Below, one piece after another: positions 1 to 11,014 of a stretch of DNA of 64,000 nt. The stretch spans positions 1 through 64,000 of the forward strand of contig WHUZ01000072.1 of assembly GCA_015179045.1 (NCBI GenBank), written 5' to 3'. The position numbers and the translations under genes were made by a program. Source of the DNA: Kalaharituber pfeilii. Its lineage: Eukaryota; Ascomycota; Pezizomycetes; Pezizales; Pezizaceae. Each line of letters begins with the position of its first letter. The stretch's first letter is position 1. A model generated the notes under the pieces. It was given only the letters and a program-made list of their open reading frames with translations, did no database searches and was not told where the DNA came from.

Positions 1-1719
1 AAAAAGAAACAACTTCAAGATAAACAAGTGTGTCACGAATCAAACCGGTGATTAGATTTTCCCCCGATTCCCGGCAGATAACAGTGCCCGCTGTAGGGGG
101 GGGGGAGGTTTGATTAATTGACCACATATGGTGAGCTAAAGCCTCCATTCTTGGCCTGTACGTACATACTAGTACATGATGTTCATTTTTTCCTAATTCC
201 CCCTTATCATATCGCTACTGATAAAAACGGGACCGGCCGGACCAATCCCCAGCCCTCCCACGCCCACGAGTTTAAGTTATGATAACACTCCATATATAAA
301 ACTGTACTCCTACCGAGAATTAGGCCCCCGCGCGACAAATATAATTAATCTATGATACAATATTTAAAGTAGACCCCCCTCCCACCCCCGCATTCTTGGG
401 TACCATACTGTATACTCAAAATCTAACCTATGATGACATGGGGCGTCGTGCACACCCAGTCGCGGGGGGTTCCGCCAAGCCAAGTACAGTTTTCCCCTTG
501 TTATATCATACCGGACCTGGAAACCTTGCTATCATACCGGATAAAAAGGGCCAGATTTTACAGATCCGGTATAGCAAGGGAAAACTGTACGCCATATCCT
601 AGCTCTGTACGTTATTCGTTACGTGAACCTTTCGTCCCCAACCCAACCTTGGCGAACTAAAACAACCCTGGAAAACCTAGCCAAGAATCGTGTTACTCAA
701 CCATCAACTACAACAAAACCCCGTCCATTCACCTCTGAATAGCGCCTGGTTTCACGAAACCAATTTCCGTTCCTTCTTACATTCCACCAACCATTATTCA
801 TCTCTTGCAACAAAAGCAGGAACAAAAAAAAGAAAAAAAAGAAAAGAAATTCTACAAATACCGATATATTAATAACACCCTACTTGAAACCCAAAAATCG
901 AAACAATAAAAATAAAAATATAAAAATATAAAAATATAAAAATAACTTACTTCTGTAAACTGTACAATACAGCTGAGCACGAGACGAAAACAACGCAACT
1001 TCTCTTCACACTATGATAGTCCCACTTCCCCCCTTCTCTTTTCGCATTACCCTGAGCCACCTACCCACCCCATCCCATCACCCGCAACTCCAAAATTAAC
1101 TTCGTTGCTACAATCATTCACCGTCCCAATCCAACATTCCCTGCAGTGCATCACATTCTTTCCATACCCACCTACCGATCTCCCTCTACTACTATCCATC
1201 CCCATTACCCAACAAACCATCCATTATGCAAATATGCACTTGTAATCATATTTCTTTTTAACAAAAGAAAAAAAAAATACGAAATGTATCTAAGCTCTTA
1301 AGCTCTCTTGTTCATTTCAATATTTCGCAAGAGCTAACACACACACACACACACACACACACAAGCATAAAAAAAAAAATTAAAAAAAAGCAATATATTT
1401 GTGAAAAGTAAAAAAAAAAAAAACGCCCCGATGCAAGCTACAAAAAAAGTTTATACTTACATACTAGTACTCCGTGTAGTATATCAATATCTAAAACAAA
1501 CACTCCATCGCCATCGCCATCGCCGTCGCCATTGCCATTTTAAAAACAGAATAAAGAACTCCCCATAGTAGCCAAACGTAAAAGAAAGAAAAAAATTTAC
1601 AACACGCAACACAGAGCAAAAACAGTACGAAAAAGTTCTAAACGTGAAAGCACACACCTATAGCAATTCCCAAGAGCTCCCTCCTCCCCCTTCTCCCTAC
1701 GCCACGCTCGCTCCCATTC
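1..1719. other. Spacer with simple repeats, no gene seen
   Basis: No credible coding region. It holds a 105-bp MITE at 485-589, an A/T-rich tandem run at about 904-944, a (CA)n microsatellite at about 1337-1363, A-rich tracts near 1365-1425, and a short (CCATCG)-like hexanucleotide run at about 1505-1537. The last several hundred bases probably include the 3' UTR of the gene that ends at 1720 on the minus strand. Confidence 0.6.
485..589. mobile_element. Very short MITE with TA-CAGT ends
   Basis: The two ends are near-perfect inverted copies: TACAGTTTTCCCCTTG begins at 485 and CAAGGGAAAACTGTA ends at 589. The arms continue inward to CCGG. The left arm carries a second degenerate copy of the CTTGCTATxATACCGG word (about 521-540). 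The terminal TA dinucleotides suit the TA target duplication of Tc1/mariner/pogo-like elements. There is no coding capacity. Related CCGGTATAGCAA words occur near 10.4 and 10.9-11.0 kb. Confidence 0.6.
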
Positions 1720-3620
1720 TCACCTCTTGGCCCTCTTAACACTCCCCTTCCTTGGCCTTCCTCTCTTCGCCGGTGCTTTTACTGTCGCTATCTCAACAAC
1801 GTCATCCTCTGCATGGTCCACCTCCTCAATATCCTCATGATAGCTCTCCGGTTTCCTCTTCCTCCTCCTTCTTCTTTCTTCAACCGCTCTACCACTACTT
1901 GTGACCTCTTCATCAGGATTATTGTCAACTTCCCTCTCCGTCTCCGTTGCGGACCTGACTTCCTGTGGTGAGGCCGCTCGTACATCTTGCACGTCTTGCA
2001 TCTGCTCCTTCCTCACTTTTTCCTCATTCGTAACAGGTATTACAATCTCCATTGAAGCAAGCCTTCCCTGATCCTGTGTCTCCATCTTCTTTCCCTTCCC
2101 GTTCCTCTCCTCGCTCTCCGCCCGTACAAAACTCTCACTCCGCTGCCTCGATCTCGGTTCTTGAGCTGTACGTCCCAGTTCCCCCTCAAGCTCTTCCCTC
2201 TCCCTCCTCCCCTTCTCTTTCACCGTCTTCTTCGTCTTCCCCAATTCCTTCATTGTCTCACTCGTCTTGCAATGCGGAAACGGCGAATCTTCCAAGGGAG
2301 TTTTCTGTAGCGGTGACGGTGTCTCAAAGCGGAACGGCGGGTGCAACGACCCCGTTTTCGTACCTCCTTGCCCCTCTTCCTTCGTACGAGTCTTCATTCT
2401 GAACCATGGTGAAGCGTCGAGGGGTCTATGAGCTTCCATCTGTGTGCCCATCGTTCCACCAGAGTTCGCTGTTTTGCCAATTTCCCTCCCATGTTTCCTC
2501 TCTGTCTCGCTCTCCTCCTCCGAATCTGGTATCGTGTCGGAATCTACCTGAGTCAAAGTCATGGAAGTGGGCAGAAATGTACATCCATTCGCTAGACTTC
2601 CCCCAGGCCGTACAGGTGCCCTTCTCGAGGCTGTCTCCCTGGCAGTGGAAGCCGCAACCTGAGACTGTTTTACCGCTTGCATCCGTTCCAACTCCTGCTG
2701 ATGCATTGGGTTCATCTGCCTGCGTACATGGGGTGGATCACGACCACCGTTCGTATTCGTGAGGGGAACGTAGGGTTGGTAGTAGTTTTCGAGGGTTGGT
2801 TGGGACGTACCGGCGGAAGTAGCTAAGTTGCCCTTCCGGCCCACAAATGGCCGGTCACTAGGGCGGAGAGGTGTCCTCACCAGAGGCTTTGGGGGAGGGG
2901 CCCTGGGGAGGAAGTTTGAGGTCTCGGAAGATGAGACGTGAGGAGGTTGCGTTGGCGGTGACGGTGGCGGCAGAGGGAGTAATGAGGCTTTAGTATCTGA
3001 TGCCTCTGGAGCAATTGGTGCCGGTGGAGATGGTGATGGCGGGACTGTTCGTGGGAGTGGACTCTGCTTGCGTACCGACACCGGCGGATGAGGTTGGTGT
3101 TCCTGCGCATCACCAGCCTCATCCTCGTCATCAATCACGATTGGCTTGTGGGCTGAATTCCGATCAGCATCCTGATCCAGACCCGAACTGAACTCCTTCG
3201 ACTGTTCCTGCTCCTTGTCCTGCGGTGAGAGGGGCTCGAGCTGGAACCAGTTCAGCAACTCCTTGCCCGATAGCCCCAGCGCAGCCCTCCTTTCTTCGAT
3301 GTTGCGGAGTTTGCGTCTTGTGGCGTCATGATCTTCAAAGGGGGGGTTGGTGGATTTGAGGGCTTGGTAGACATCTTCTATTTTGATGAGAACAACAACG
3401 GACCAGTATGTGAGCATACAAGTATTTCAAGGAGGATGCAATTTCTCAACAGTGTCTGTCGGGATGCTTGTGCTTTTTGCTCACCTGCGGAGGCCCATGG
3501 GAATTCGCTGAAGACTTCCCTGAACATGGCACGGAAGTCAGACTCGGAGACTCGGACGGGGGGCGGAGTCGAGGAGCGGGACCTTGCGCGGCGCTTCGCT
3601 CCGAGCTTGCGGCGGCCCAT
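1720..3620 (-). CDS. Nuclear protein with PIP-box-, SIM- and AT-hook-like motifs
   Basis: Two exons are proposed: 3485-3620 and 1720-3377. They are joined across a 107-nt GTGAGC..ATAG intron in phase 1, giving about 597 aa. The splice joins ...FPWASA to EDVYQALKS... and removes a frame break. The N-terminus is basic (MGRRKLGAKRRARSRS) and is followed by a short conserved-looking helical region (about 28-92), then a long Pro/Ser/Glu-rich disordered region. Visible short motifs are PIVIDDEDE at about 124-132 (hydrophobic-acidic, like a SUMO-interaction motif), QPTLENYY at about 238-245 (fits the PCNA-binding consensus Qxx[LIM]xx[FY][FY]), and KRGRPRK near the C-terminus (AT-hook-like). I do not recognise the family. 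The motifs point to a chromatin, replication or repair role, which is inference. It is divergent from the TAPT1 gene and shares its promoter. Confidence 0.72.
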
Positions 3621-4348
3621 GGTGGGACTGGGACGGGGACGCCGTGATGAAGGCGGTGGGGTCGCACTGGTGAAGGGGGGGATATGGAGGGAGGGTCGAC
3701 TGCGGGGGGCGGCGGCTGCGAGTGTGCTGTGGAGACTGGCGCGGAGGGCCTGCGGGGGGGCGGGGGGGGCGGGGGGGGCGGGGGGGCGAAGAAGCCGTGA
3801 GTGGTTTCATGTAGCGCTGGCTGGCTGGGGCTGCATGGGGGCGCGAGTGGCACGGCTGCTGCGTGCGCACGCCGTCCGCAGAGATCACGGGCGGGGGGCG
3901 GGGGGCGGGGGGGACGAGTCTCGTGACGAGCGGGACGGGGCGGGGGCTGCTACGCCTGCTACGCCTGCTGCGCCTGCTACGCTGTCGCCGGCCGGGGAGG
4001 GAGGGGCGGGGCGGGGCGGGCGGGGCGGGCGGGGCGGGACGGGCGCTGCGGCTCTGTCTGCTGGCTGGCTGCGTGCAGCTGGCCCGCGGCCTGCGGAGGG
4101 GAGCGCGCGAGGCGAGGAGGGTCCCGTCGACGCGCCGGGGTCATGCCGCGGCTTAGTCAGGCTGGGCGCGACGCCAAGGCCGCGGCTGTGTTATGTAACG
4201 CGACGGGCGGGCCGGGGGAGCCAGCCGGGCTTGGCGGAGCGGGAGTCGGCCGGGCTTGGCAGAGGCGGTCGGCCGGGCGTTGGAGCTGGAGCTGTCATCA
4301 TCGATCCTCCGCGGATGGTCACGGTTCACAAGCTAAATTGCTACATTC

Positions 4349-4385
<37 letters not shown>

Positions 4386-4413
4386 CCATTCTCTTACATC
4401 ACTGCCACGCAAG
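3621..4413. promoter_or_regulatory. GC-rich divergent promoter with long C tract
   Basis: This 793-bp gap separates two divergent start codons. Much of it is G or C on the plus strand. It contains repeated GGGGGGGGC units around 3755-3790, GC-box-like GGGGCGGGG runs around 4008-4040, a 9-bp CTACGCCTG-type repeat around 3948-3980, and an uninterrupted run of 35 C at 4350-4384 just 29 nt before the TAPT1 ATG. The plus strand stays open through the region only because stop codons are rare at this composition. The G runs could form quadruplexes. The C tract probably lies in the TAPT1 5' UTR. Confidence 0.65.
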
Positions 4414-7374
4414 ATGGCAGAAGCAGCCGCACCCCCCGCCTTGGACCCCGCGCAGCAACAGCCCACAAAGGAGCTGTCGGGCCCGCCACTTACGGCATCC
4501 ACCCACTCGCGGCAGCCCTCAGACGCAGCATCGGTGGCATCATCTAGGGGATCCTGGACATCTGTTACCCCGGACGGGGACAGCACAGGCATTGTGGAGG
4601 ATGTGTCTAGACGGGGCTCAGGAGTGGTTGGAATACAGCACAGGGTGAAGGAGGACACGGATACACATCCATTGCCGCCTTTGCAGCTAAAGGACCGGAA
4701 TTTGGCGCACGGGCTGGAAAAAGAGTGTACGGGTAGTATCGCAGACCCGCTGGTGGAGGCGCCAGCAACGTTTTTGGCGCAGGAGGATGGTGCTGAGGAG
4801 ACAAAAGCGAAGGATGAGGGTTCCGAGGCATGCATACAGAATGGTCTGAAAATGACATCAATAGAAGAGCCCTCTGGGAGAATACCAGCAGCAGAAGAGA
4901 CTAGCATACCTGGAACGGACGGGGAAGGCCGAGGAAGGTCGACGGAAAATCACCATAATGCCGCAAGCCCGCAGGCTCAAGAGACCCGGGACCTCCAGCT
5001 GACCCGCGCCATCATCGCTAGGCATCGAACAGTGTCAAGCCCCCCTCTCCGGAGACGGTCAAAATCAACCCTTACGATCTCGACCACTACCCACTCGAAG
5101 CCGGTTAATTCGGCTCATTCTCGACGGCAGCCAACCATAGAGAATCTCGGAGAGAAGCAGGCTCGTCCTAGTACTATTGCTACAAATACTACTGAACCAC
5201 AGCGCCAATCTATAAACCTATCCAGCCCTGCCAATCCCAGCTCAAAACGTCCAATGGAGACCCCCTCCACGTCCCTGCCAAAAACCCCCCAAGGCAAATC
5301 ATTATCCCAAAAGCCTTCTGCTCCCTTCCCACAGCTTCCTATTCAAACCTACCTCCATTATACCCTGGCCTCCCCAGAGACTCCCTCAACCTCCCAACCC
5401 TCCCTTGGTCCTGCACCAGAACTGAAAATGAAGTACCCATACGTCCCGTCGGACTCTCCGGACCTCATTCTTGAGCGCATAACTAATTTCTTCTTCCTTC
5501 CGCCATATTTGGAAAAGGTGCTTCTATTTGGTGTGTTGGTATGTTTGGATAGTTGGTTGTATACGTTCACGATCCTGCCGATACGGTTTGTAAGGGCGCT
5601 GGGGATGTTGGTGGCGTATTGGTTTGAGGCTTTGGCGTCTTTTTGGAAGGGGGGAAATAGGCTGCAGAAGAGAAAGAGGAAGCTGTCGGATGTCAGTGGG
5701 AGCGGCTCTAATAGTGCCATGTCAACCTCGACATCTGCGACGACACCTATCAAACGGCAGGAGTGGGAAAAAGTGAGGAGACGGGAACGGGAGCGAAAAA
5801 TCTCAACCTTACTGCCGCAGCATAAAGCGGACTTACTCAAGGGTGCGGTGGTGGTAATTAGTTGTTTGGTGTTGATGCGGTACGACGCGAGTAGGATGTA
5901 CCATTCGATTCGAGGACAGGCAGCAATCAAGTTATATGTGATCTATAACGTGCTGGAGGTTGGGGATCGTCTGTTGTCGGCACTGGGGCAAGATATTTTC
6001 GAGTGTCTCTTTTCTAAGGATACATTGGAACGCAAACCTAACGGCAGGAGTAAGGTCTGGAGGCCATTTTGGTGTTTTGTGTTGGCAGCTGCGTATAATA
6101 GTATATCCCCTATGAAGACCCCCCGTACAACTCATATAATACGTTTTGACTTGGGGAAACTGACTTTACCATATAGTTATACATTCTACATGCCTCTTTT
6201 ACCAAATGATCACCCTTAATGTAGCCGTCAACTCCTACTCCAATGCCCTCCTGACGCTCCTCCTTTCCAACCAATTCGTCGAAATCAAAAGCACCGTGTT
6301 CAAGAAATTCGAGAAAGAAAACCTGTTCCAGATCACGTGTGCCGATGTAGTCGAGCGCTTCCAGCTCTGGTTGATGCTGCTAATCATCATGTCAAGAAAC
6401 CTGGTTGAGGCTGGCTTCGAAACCTCTTCCGAAATGTTTCATAGCTCAAACATACCTGGCGATGTTGGAGCAAATGGAATTGGGGGAGGGGCAGGTATGC
6501 CAAGTAGTTCGGGAGGAGTAGTGACACCCAGGGTGTTCATGATCTTCCCGAGCTGGGCGGGACAGATCCTGGGACCGTTTTTGATGGTGCTGGGGAGTGA
6601 GACGTTGGTGGATTGGTTGAAGCATGCGTATATTACCAAATTTAACCAGATTCGGCCGAGGATTTATGAACGGTTTTTGGATGTATTGTGCAGGGACTAT
6701 TATTCTTATGTACGTTCCCCCTCACTAATCTCCTCTGATTACCTTTCCCTACATGAGGCAAGGAGGAGGACGCTAAGAGATATACATTGGAGAACAGGCT
6801 TTTGCGGACCAGAACTTGACTCGCCGATTCGGCCTACCGGTTATTCCGCTCGCTTGTCTGTTCATCCGCGCCTCACTACAAACATGGCAGATGTTTCTTG
6901 AAACGCGCGCGCCGATTCCGCATTTCCCTCCCCCACCTTCATCCTCGCCTACCACAAGTCTCCAAGGAGGCCATGTCACCGGCGGGACCCCGCTGCAGCG
7001 TACCGGATGGATGCCCACCACGGAGCTCGCCGACACCATCATCACGTCTACCACCACCCTGGTCACTATCCTGGTCCTCTTCTTTGTGTTTCTCGCGCTG
7101 AAGCTGGTGCTGGGTATCTGCATGGTCGGGTACGCCCGCACGCGGTACAAGGGGATGAAGGAAAGGGAGAAGGAGGACGTGTTGACTGGTGGAAGGAGGG
7201 TGGGTGGGTTTAGCGTCGTGGAGGTAGATGAGGGAAGAGGGGGTATATTTATGGGGATGATAAGGAGGGCGTCGAGAGGGTGAGGGGGTGGGAGAGGAAA
7301 GCGAGGGAGAAGGAGGTAGAGGGATGTTTGATGGGGTGGACAGGTATAGTATGGTGGCGAAACGGATTTGGTGA
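4414..7374 (+). CDS. TAPT1/Emp65 family ER membrane protein
   Basis: Exons are proposed at 4414-6100, 6177-6709 and 6798 onward. The introns are 6101-6176 (phase 1) and 6710-6797 (phase 0), and both joins restore family motifs (HSTCLFYQMITLNVAVNSYS; DYYSY-AFADQNLTRRFGLP). The TAPT1/DUF747 family comprises multi-pass ER proteins; yeast Emp65 acts with the SUN protein Slp1 in protecting ER proteins during folding. About 350 residues of Ser/Pro-rich N-terminus precede the membrane core, which starts near ILERITNFFFLPPYLEKV. A late membrane segment lies at TLVTILVLFFVFLALKLVLG. The start is the ATG at 4414; an upstream open stretch to 3328 is rejected. As written the frame closes at 7283 (901 aa). 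The expected C-terminus, DRYSMVAKRIW plus stop, lies in another frame at 7330-7374. One extra G in each of two G5 runs (7239-7243, 7284-7288) would connect it, giving about 932 aa. Confidence 0.88.
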
Positions 7375-8672
7375 GGGGGGGGATTGGGAGTTACCCTCAA
7401 TTGAGAGGAGGATATCTATGTAAGGTGAACCAAGCCTTTTTTGTAAGTCAGACTATTTTTCTCGAACTGTGAAAATGAAGGGAGAGTTTGGCGCATAGAA
7501 AGTTTTATATGCAGAGTCACTTCTGCTCCTGGTGCGTGCCTGGGTGTCCCCTGGTTTACGGGGGGGTTCCATGATTCACGGCAACTACAGTTACTTGTAG
7601 TACTTTGTTTAGTATAAATAGCATAAAAGTAAGCTGCATAGTCTAAGTACGTACTGACCTTGATGGTGAGATTTGAAGTAATGGGGATTGGCGGCATAGA
7701 AGTTGGGAAGGCGGGGTACACGTAAGTGTACGGCGGGAAAGCAGCCATGGGGAGGGGTATATTTGTATACGTATGTATATGAGAGATTGTTTTCTTGGGA
7801 GGGAGTTTTTGTGTTGATTTGTTTTTGTTTTTTTTTTGTTTTTTTTTTTGGGAGGGGGGGTGTCTTGGTTCGTTTTATGGTGGGGGTGAATGGGGGAAGA
7901 TGAAAGATTTGTGAGTATCGGTTTGTGTCAAAATTTTATTTTTTTTGATAGAAGTATATAGAAGGGTATAGGTACTTGGGATTCCTCTGGGTTTTGGTGT
8001 CGCTGGACGTGACTGGGGGTAGGTAATGCTTTTTTTTTTTTTTTTTTCTTTTTTTTCTTTTTTTTTTTATTTGGGGGGGGGTGGTTGATAAGACTTTCAT
8101 GGTGACTGTGGTGTAGGTGTACCCGGAGAGAAAGAGGCTATGGGTGTATCATAGAAATACACATTGGAAGGGGGGGTAATTGGAATCAGCGCCCCACACA
8201 CCTCTTTTATTCCTGCCATCCCCCCCCCCCCCCCCAACTTAAAGTTTCTGGGTGCGAGATCCGGGTACCGTTTCTACGTATGTACGTACGTAAAAAATGG
8301 ATGTATATATATATCTATAACGTGTACGTGTGCTCATGTTGAGTGGGTAAGTATAAGTATACAGGGTGCCAATCAAATGCAATAAAACGCAAGTACTATA
8401 ACCCTCTGGGTACGAGAAACATGACAATCGGATACCCTTTAGTTGACTTGTTTTTTTTTTGAGTATCCGGTGCTGGTATTATGGTTAAGGTAAGAAATAG
8501 AGGTAGGCGGATAAGATGCATAACCGTTGGTTGCGTGGAACTTGGCTATTTTTTTTTCTTTTTTTCTTTTTTTTTTTTGGAGGGGGGGGTTCAAAATCAA
8601 GATACACCCCCGGTCCCGGAACCGGCCCGCTGATCTGACAACTACAGAGTTGCGGGTTGCCGATTTTTGTTT

Positions 8673-9149
8673 CTATCTCTTGGGCGGGCAAAACCTCGCT
8701 TAATTCGATGCACTAGTTTCACTGTGTGGAAGAGGGTCTCACAGGTAACTATCAAGTTCATTCCCAGTGCACACCAGGAACAGCGCATATCTATTAAATG
8801 TCTTTTTGTTTTTTCTGCTAGATAAAATGTTCTCGAAGTTATTTTTATTACAGTGCTTGAGAGGGAGGTCAATGCACTTGTAGTGAGATATTAATCACTA
8901 TCATGGATTTATGCAACCAATGTTGTTTTTACTATTTCCACAGAATAACAGCACCAGCAGCCATAGCATAATTATTAGATCGTGTAGTTAGTCAATATAA
9001 TATGGGTTTATGCAGTCTCGTCAGTCTTGTAGTAGGCGAGTGCAGTCCCGTGTAGTTGCAATTTGATATGATTGATTGGCATGACGAGGGCCAAAAGAAG
9101 TGAAACTAGTGCATCGAATTTAGCGAGGTTTTGCCCGCCCAAGAGATAG
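8673..9149. mobile_element. 477-bp MITE with 51-bp terminal inverted repeats
   Basis: The left arm, 8673-8723, begins CTATCTCTTGGGCGGGCA. The right arm, 9099-9149, is its reverse complement with a single mismatch over 51 bp. The flanks match as GTTT on both sides (8669-8672 and 9150-9153), a candidate 4-bp target duplication. The interior has no long reading frame, so the element would be non-autonomous. The near-identity of the arms suggests recent activity or strong structure. The superfamily cannot be assigned from the ends alone. Confidence 0.8.
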
Positions 9150-10379
9150 GTTTTCATGGTATGACATCACGAAAACACACACACACACACACGCACACAC
9201 ACACAAACACACACACCAAAAAAAAAGGAAATATAACAGAAGGTCTCTGGTTATTTTTTTCAAGTCAAACTGTGGGTGTGGTAAAAGTTGGTTTATCATT
9301 TGTTTTTGCGGGGATCGACATAAGGCGTATACAAGAAATCTTTTGTGGCAAAAGAGAAACTTTCCTGGTTATGAGCAAGGGAACAGTCAGTTGTGTTTGG
9401 GGGTTTCGGATAAGGCTGCAAAGTTGATCAGATTATCGGCATTTGGACGTCGAATGGATGAACTGATTTGGGGAGCCTTGGTCGACCGCAGACAAGGTTT
9501 CGGTCTAGTTTTACGGGGCGGATCTTGAAGAAGAGGGAGGGGGAAAGTCTGATGAAAGACCTATGGGAAAGCATGAGCCAATTGGGGTAAGAATCAGGCC
9601 AGGAAAAATTGAGACGATGAGAGACAAACCCAGGAAGAAGATCCTGGCGGAGAAATCCAGAAACTACGAAGAATGAAAGACTCTGTGGGGACTCGGTAGT
9701 TGAGCTCTAACAGGATTTTCCGACCACTTACTTGTTCAGAAATTGAAAAAGGTACTAGAATTATCAGCCACGGGGAATGGATATTGACTTCGCTCGTCGA
9801 GGCATCACTCGCCAGCTAGCTGATTTTATTTCTCATGAAAGGAGGCAATGGGGCTGTCATAAAATAGATCTAGGGATATATTATGCCAGAACGGCCTCTA
9901 CTGCGTTCGGGGTTGGAGGATATATGCGTGGAGTGGCATGGGTTGAAGATGGAGATATTTTCTATGACTGGTATGTGCCAAAACTCTTCATATTATATTG
10001 GGTTGTGTCTTGGGGTGTAAACGCCCTACCGTACAAGAGCAACTCCTGAGCAGGTCTCATTGGAAAAGATTGTGATGATGTCAAGAAGACAGATTGGAGT
10101 CTCCTTTTTTTTGTTCTATATGTATTGGTTTAGAAGCTAACAAAAGGCTGACCTAGATCGATTTTTCTGTTTTTTTTTCTTGCTTGCAAAGTTTAGAAAT
10201 ATACAAAAAGAGACTGGGGAAATCGAACCGTGGCTAGTCCATAGGTACAAGGTACTGTAGGTGTAGTCTGGAAAGAGGTGTTTTTCGAACATTATAGAAT
10301 CCCCGGAATGCAACGGGAGCTGTGCATCGCGCAGACGAAATTCATAGGAAATCGATCAAGTGCAGGTACACCAGCACTT

Positions 10380-11014
10380 TTTGTCCAGTATAGCAAGGTT
10401 CCGGTATGATATAGAATAAAATGCTTGGCAGCTGTTATAAGGGTGTGGCAAAATTTGTATAGAAATTACTAGAGTAGGGAATAAACAAGTGCAGCAAACA
10501 GTAACTCAATCAAAGTCTATTCAATATGCATCGCTCTCACTACCTAGAACAGCGGCGAGAAAGCTATTGGGGAGCATCAAATATGCAAGCATTGATTAGA
10601 GCCAAAACATGCTACTCTGACTGTTTATCTAAGAGTTTATCAATTCACACCAAAGAAGCAGCAAACTCTACAAGCATGCTCCAGCCTCCCAGCAGCTGCA
10701 GCGACAGCAGTGGTAGCAGCAATGGTGACAGCAGCAGCAGTAGTGGCAGCAGTGGTGGCAGCAGCGGTAGCAAGTGATAGCAGCAGCGGTGACAGCATTG
10801 ATGGCAGCAGAGTGGTAAACATCCAGACTTAGTGGTAAAGTGGGGTAGTCTAAGATGTATTAGTATTAGTGTGTCCAGTATAGCAAATATTATTCGTATG
10901 GAGGCAGGGGGTACTTGTCTGGAGGTTTCTGTCCGGTCCGGTATTGTTCGGGCGTCCGGTATAGCAAACGGTTGTCCGAATCGTAGGCCATCCGGTATAG
11001 CAAGGTTACACTGT
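10380..11014. repeat. Cluster of CCGGTATAGCAA repeat words
   Basis: Variants of CCGGTATAGCAAGG occur near 10386, 10872, 10953 and 10990. A partial inverted copy (CCGGTATGATATA) lies near 10403. The last copy runs into TTACACTGTA and ends at 11014, matching the AAAACTGTA end of the small MITE at 485-589. This looks like a relic or nested end of the same element family. I could not find a matching left end for it. Confidence 0.5.
10680..10810. repeat. Imperfect AGC/GGC triplet repeat
   Basis: A run dominated by AGC, AGT and GGC triplets (CAGCAGCAGTAGTGGCAGC and similar). It gives poly-Ser on the plus strand and poly-Ala/Thr/Leu on the minus strand, so the overlapping open frames reflect the repeat and not genes. 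Confidence 0.7.

Noticed and set aside
3328..4413. Open extension of the TAPT1 frame upstream to 3328
   Set aside because: It overlaps the minus-strand gene's exons and the GC-rich promoter, is low-complexity Gly/Arg/Ala text, and reads through the C tract. Stops are simply rare at this composition. The ATG at 4414 fits the family.
4347..4907. 186-codon minus-strand open frame with a poly-Gly end
   Set aside because: Antisense shadow of TAPT1 exon 1; the poly-Gly is the reverse of the C tract.
9777..10049. 90-codon plus-strand open frame
   Set aside because: Reasonable amino-acid composition but no motif, no splice partners and repeat surroundings; could be a relic, not enough to call.
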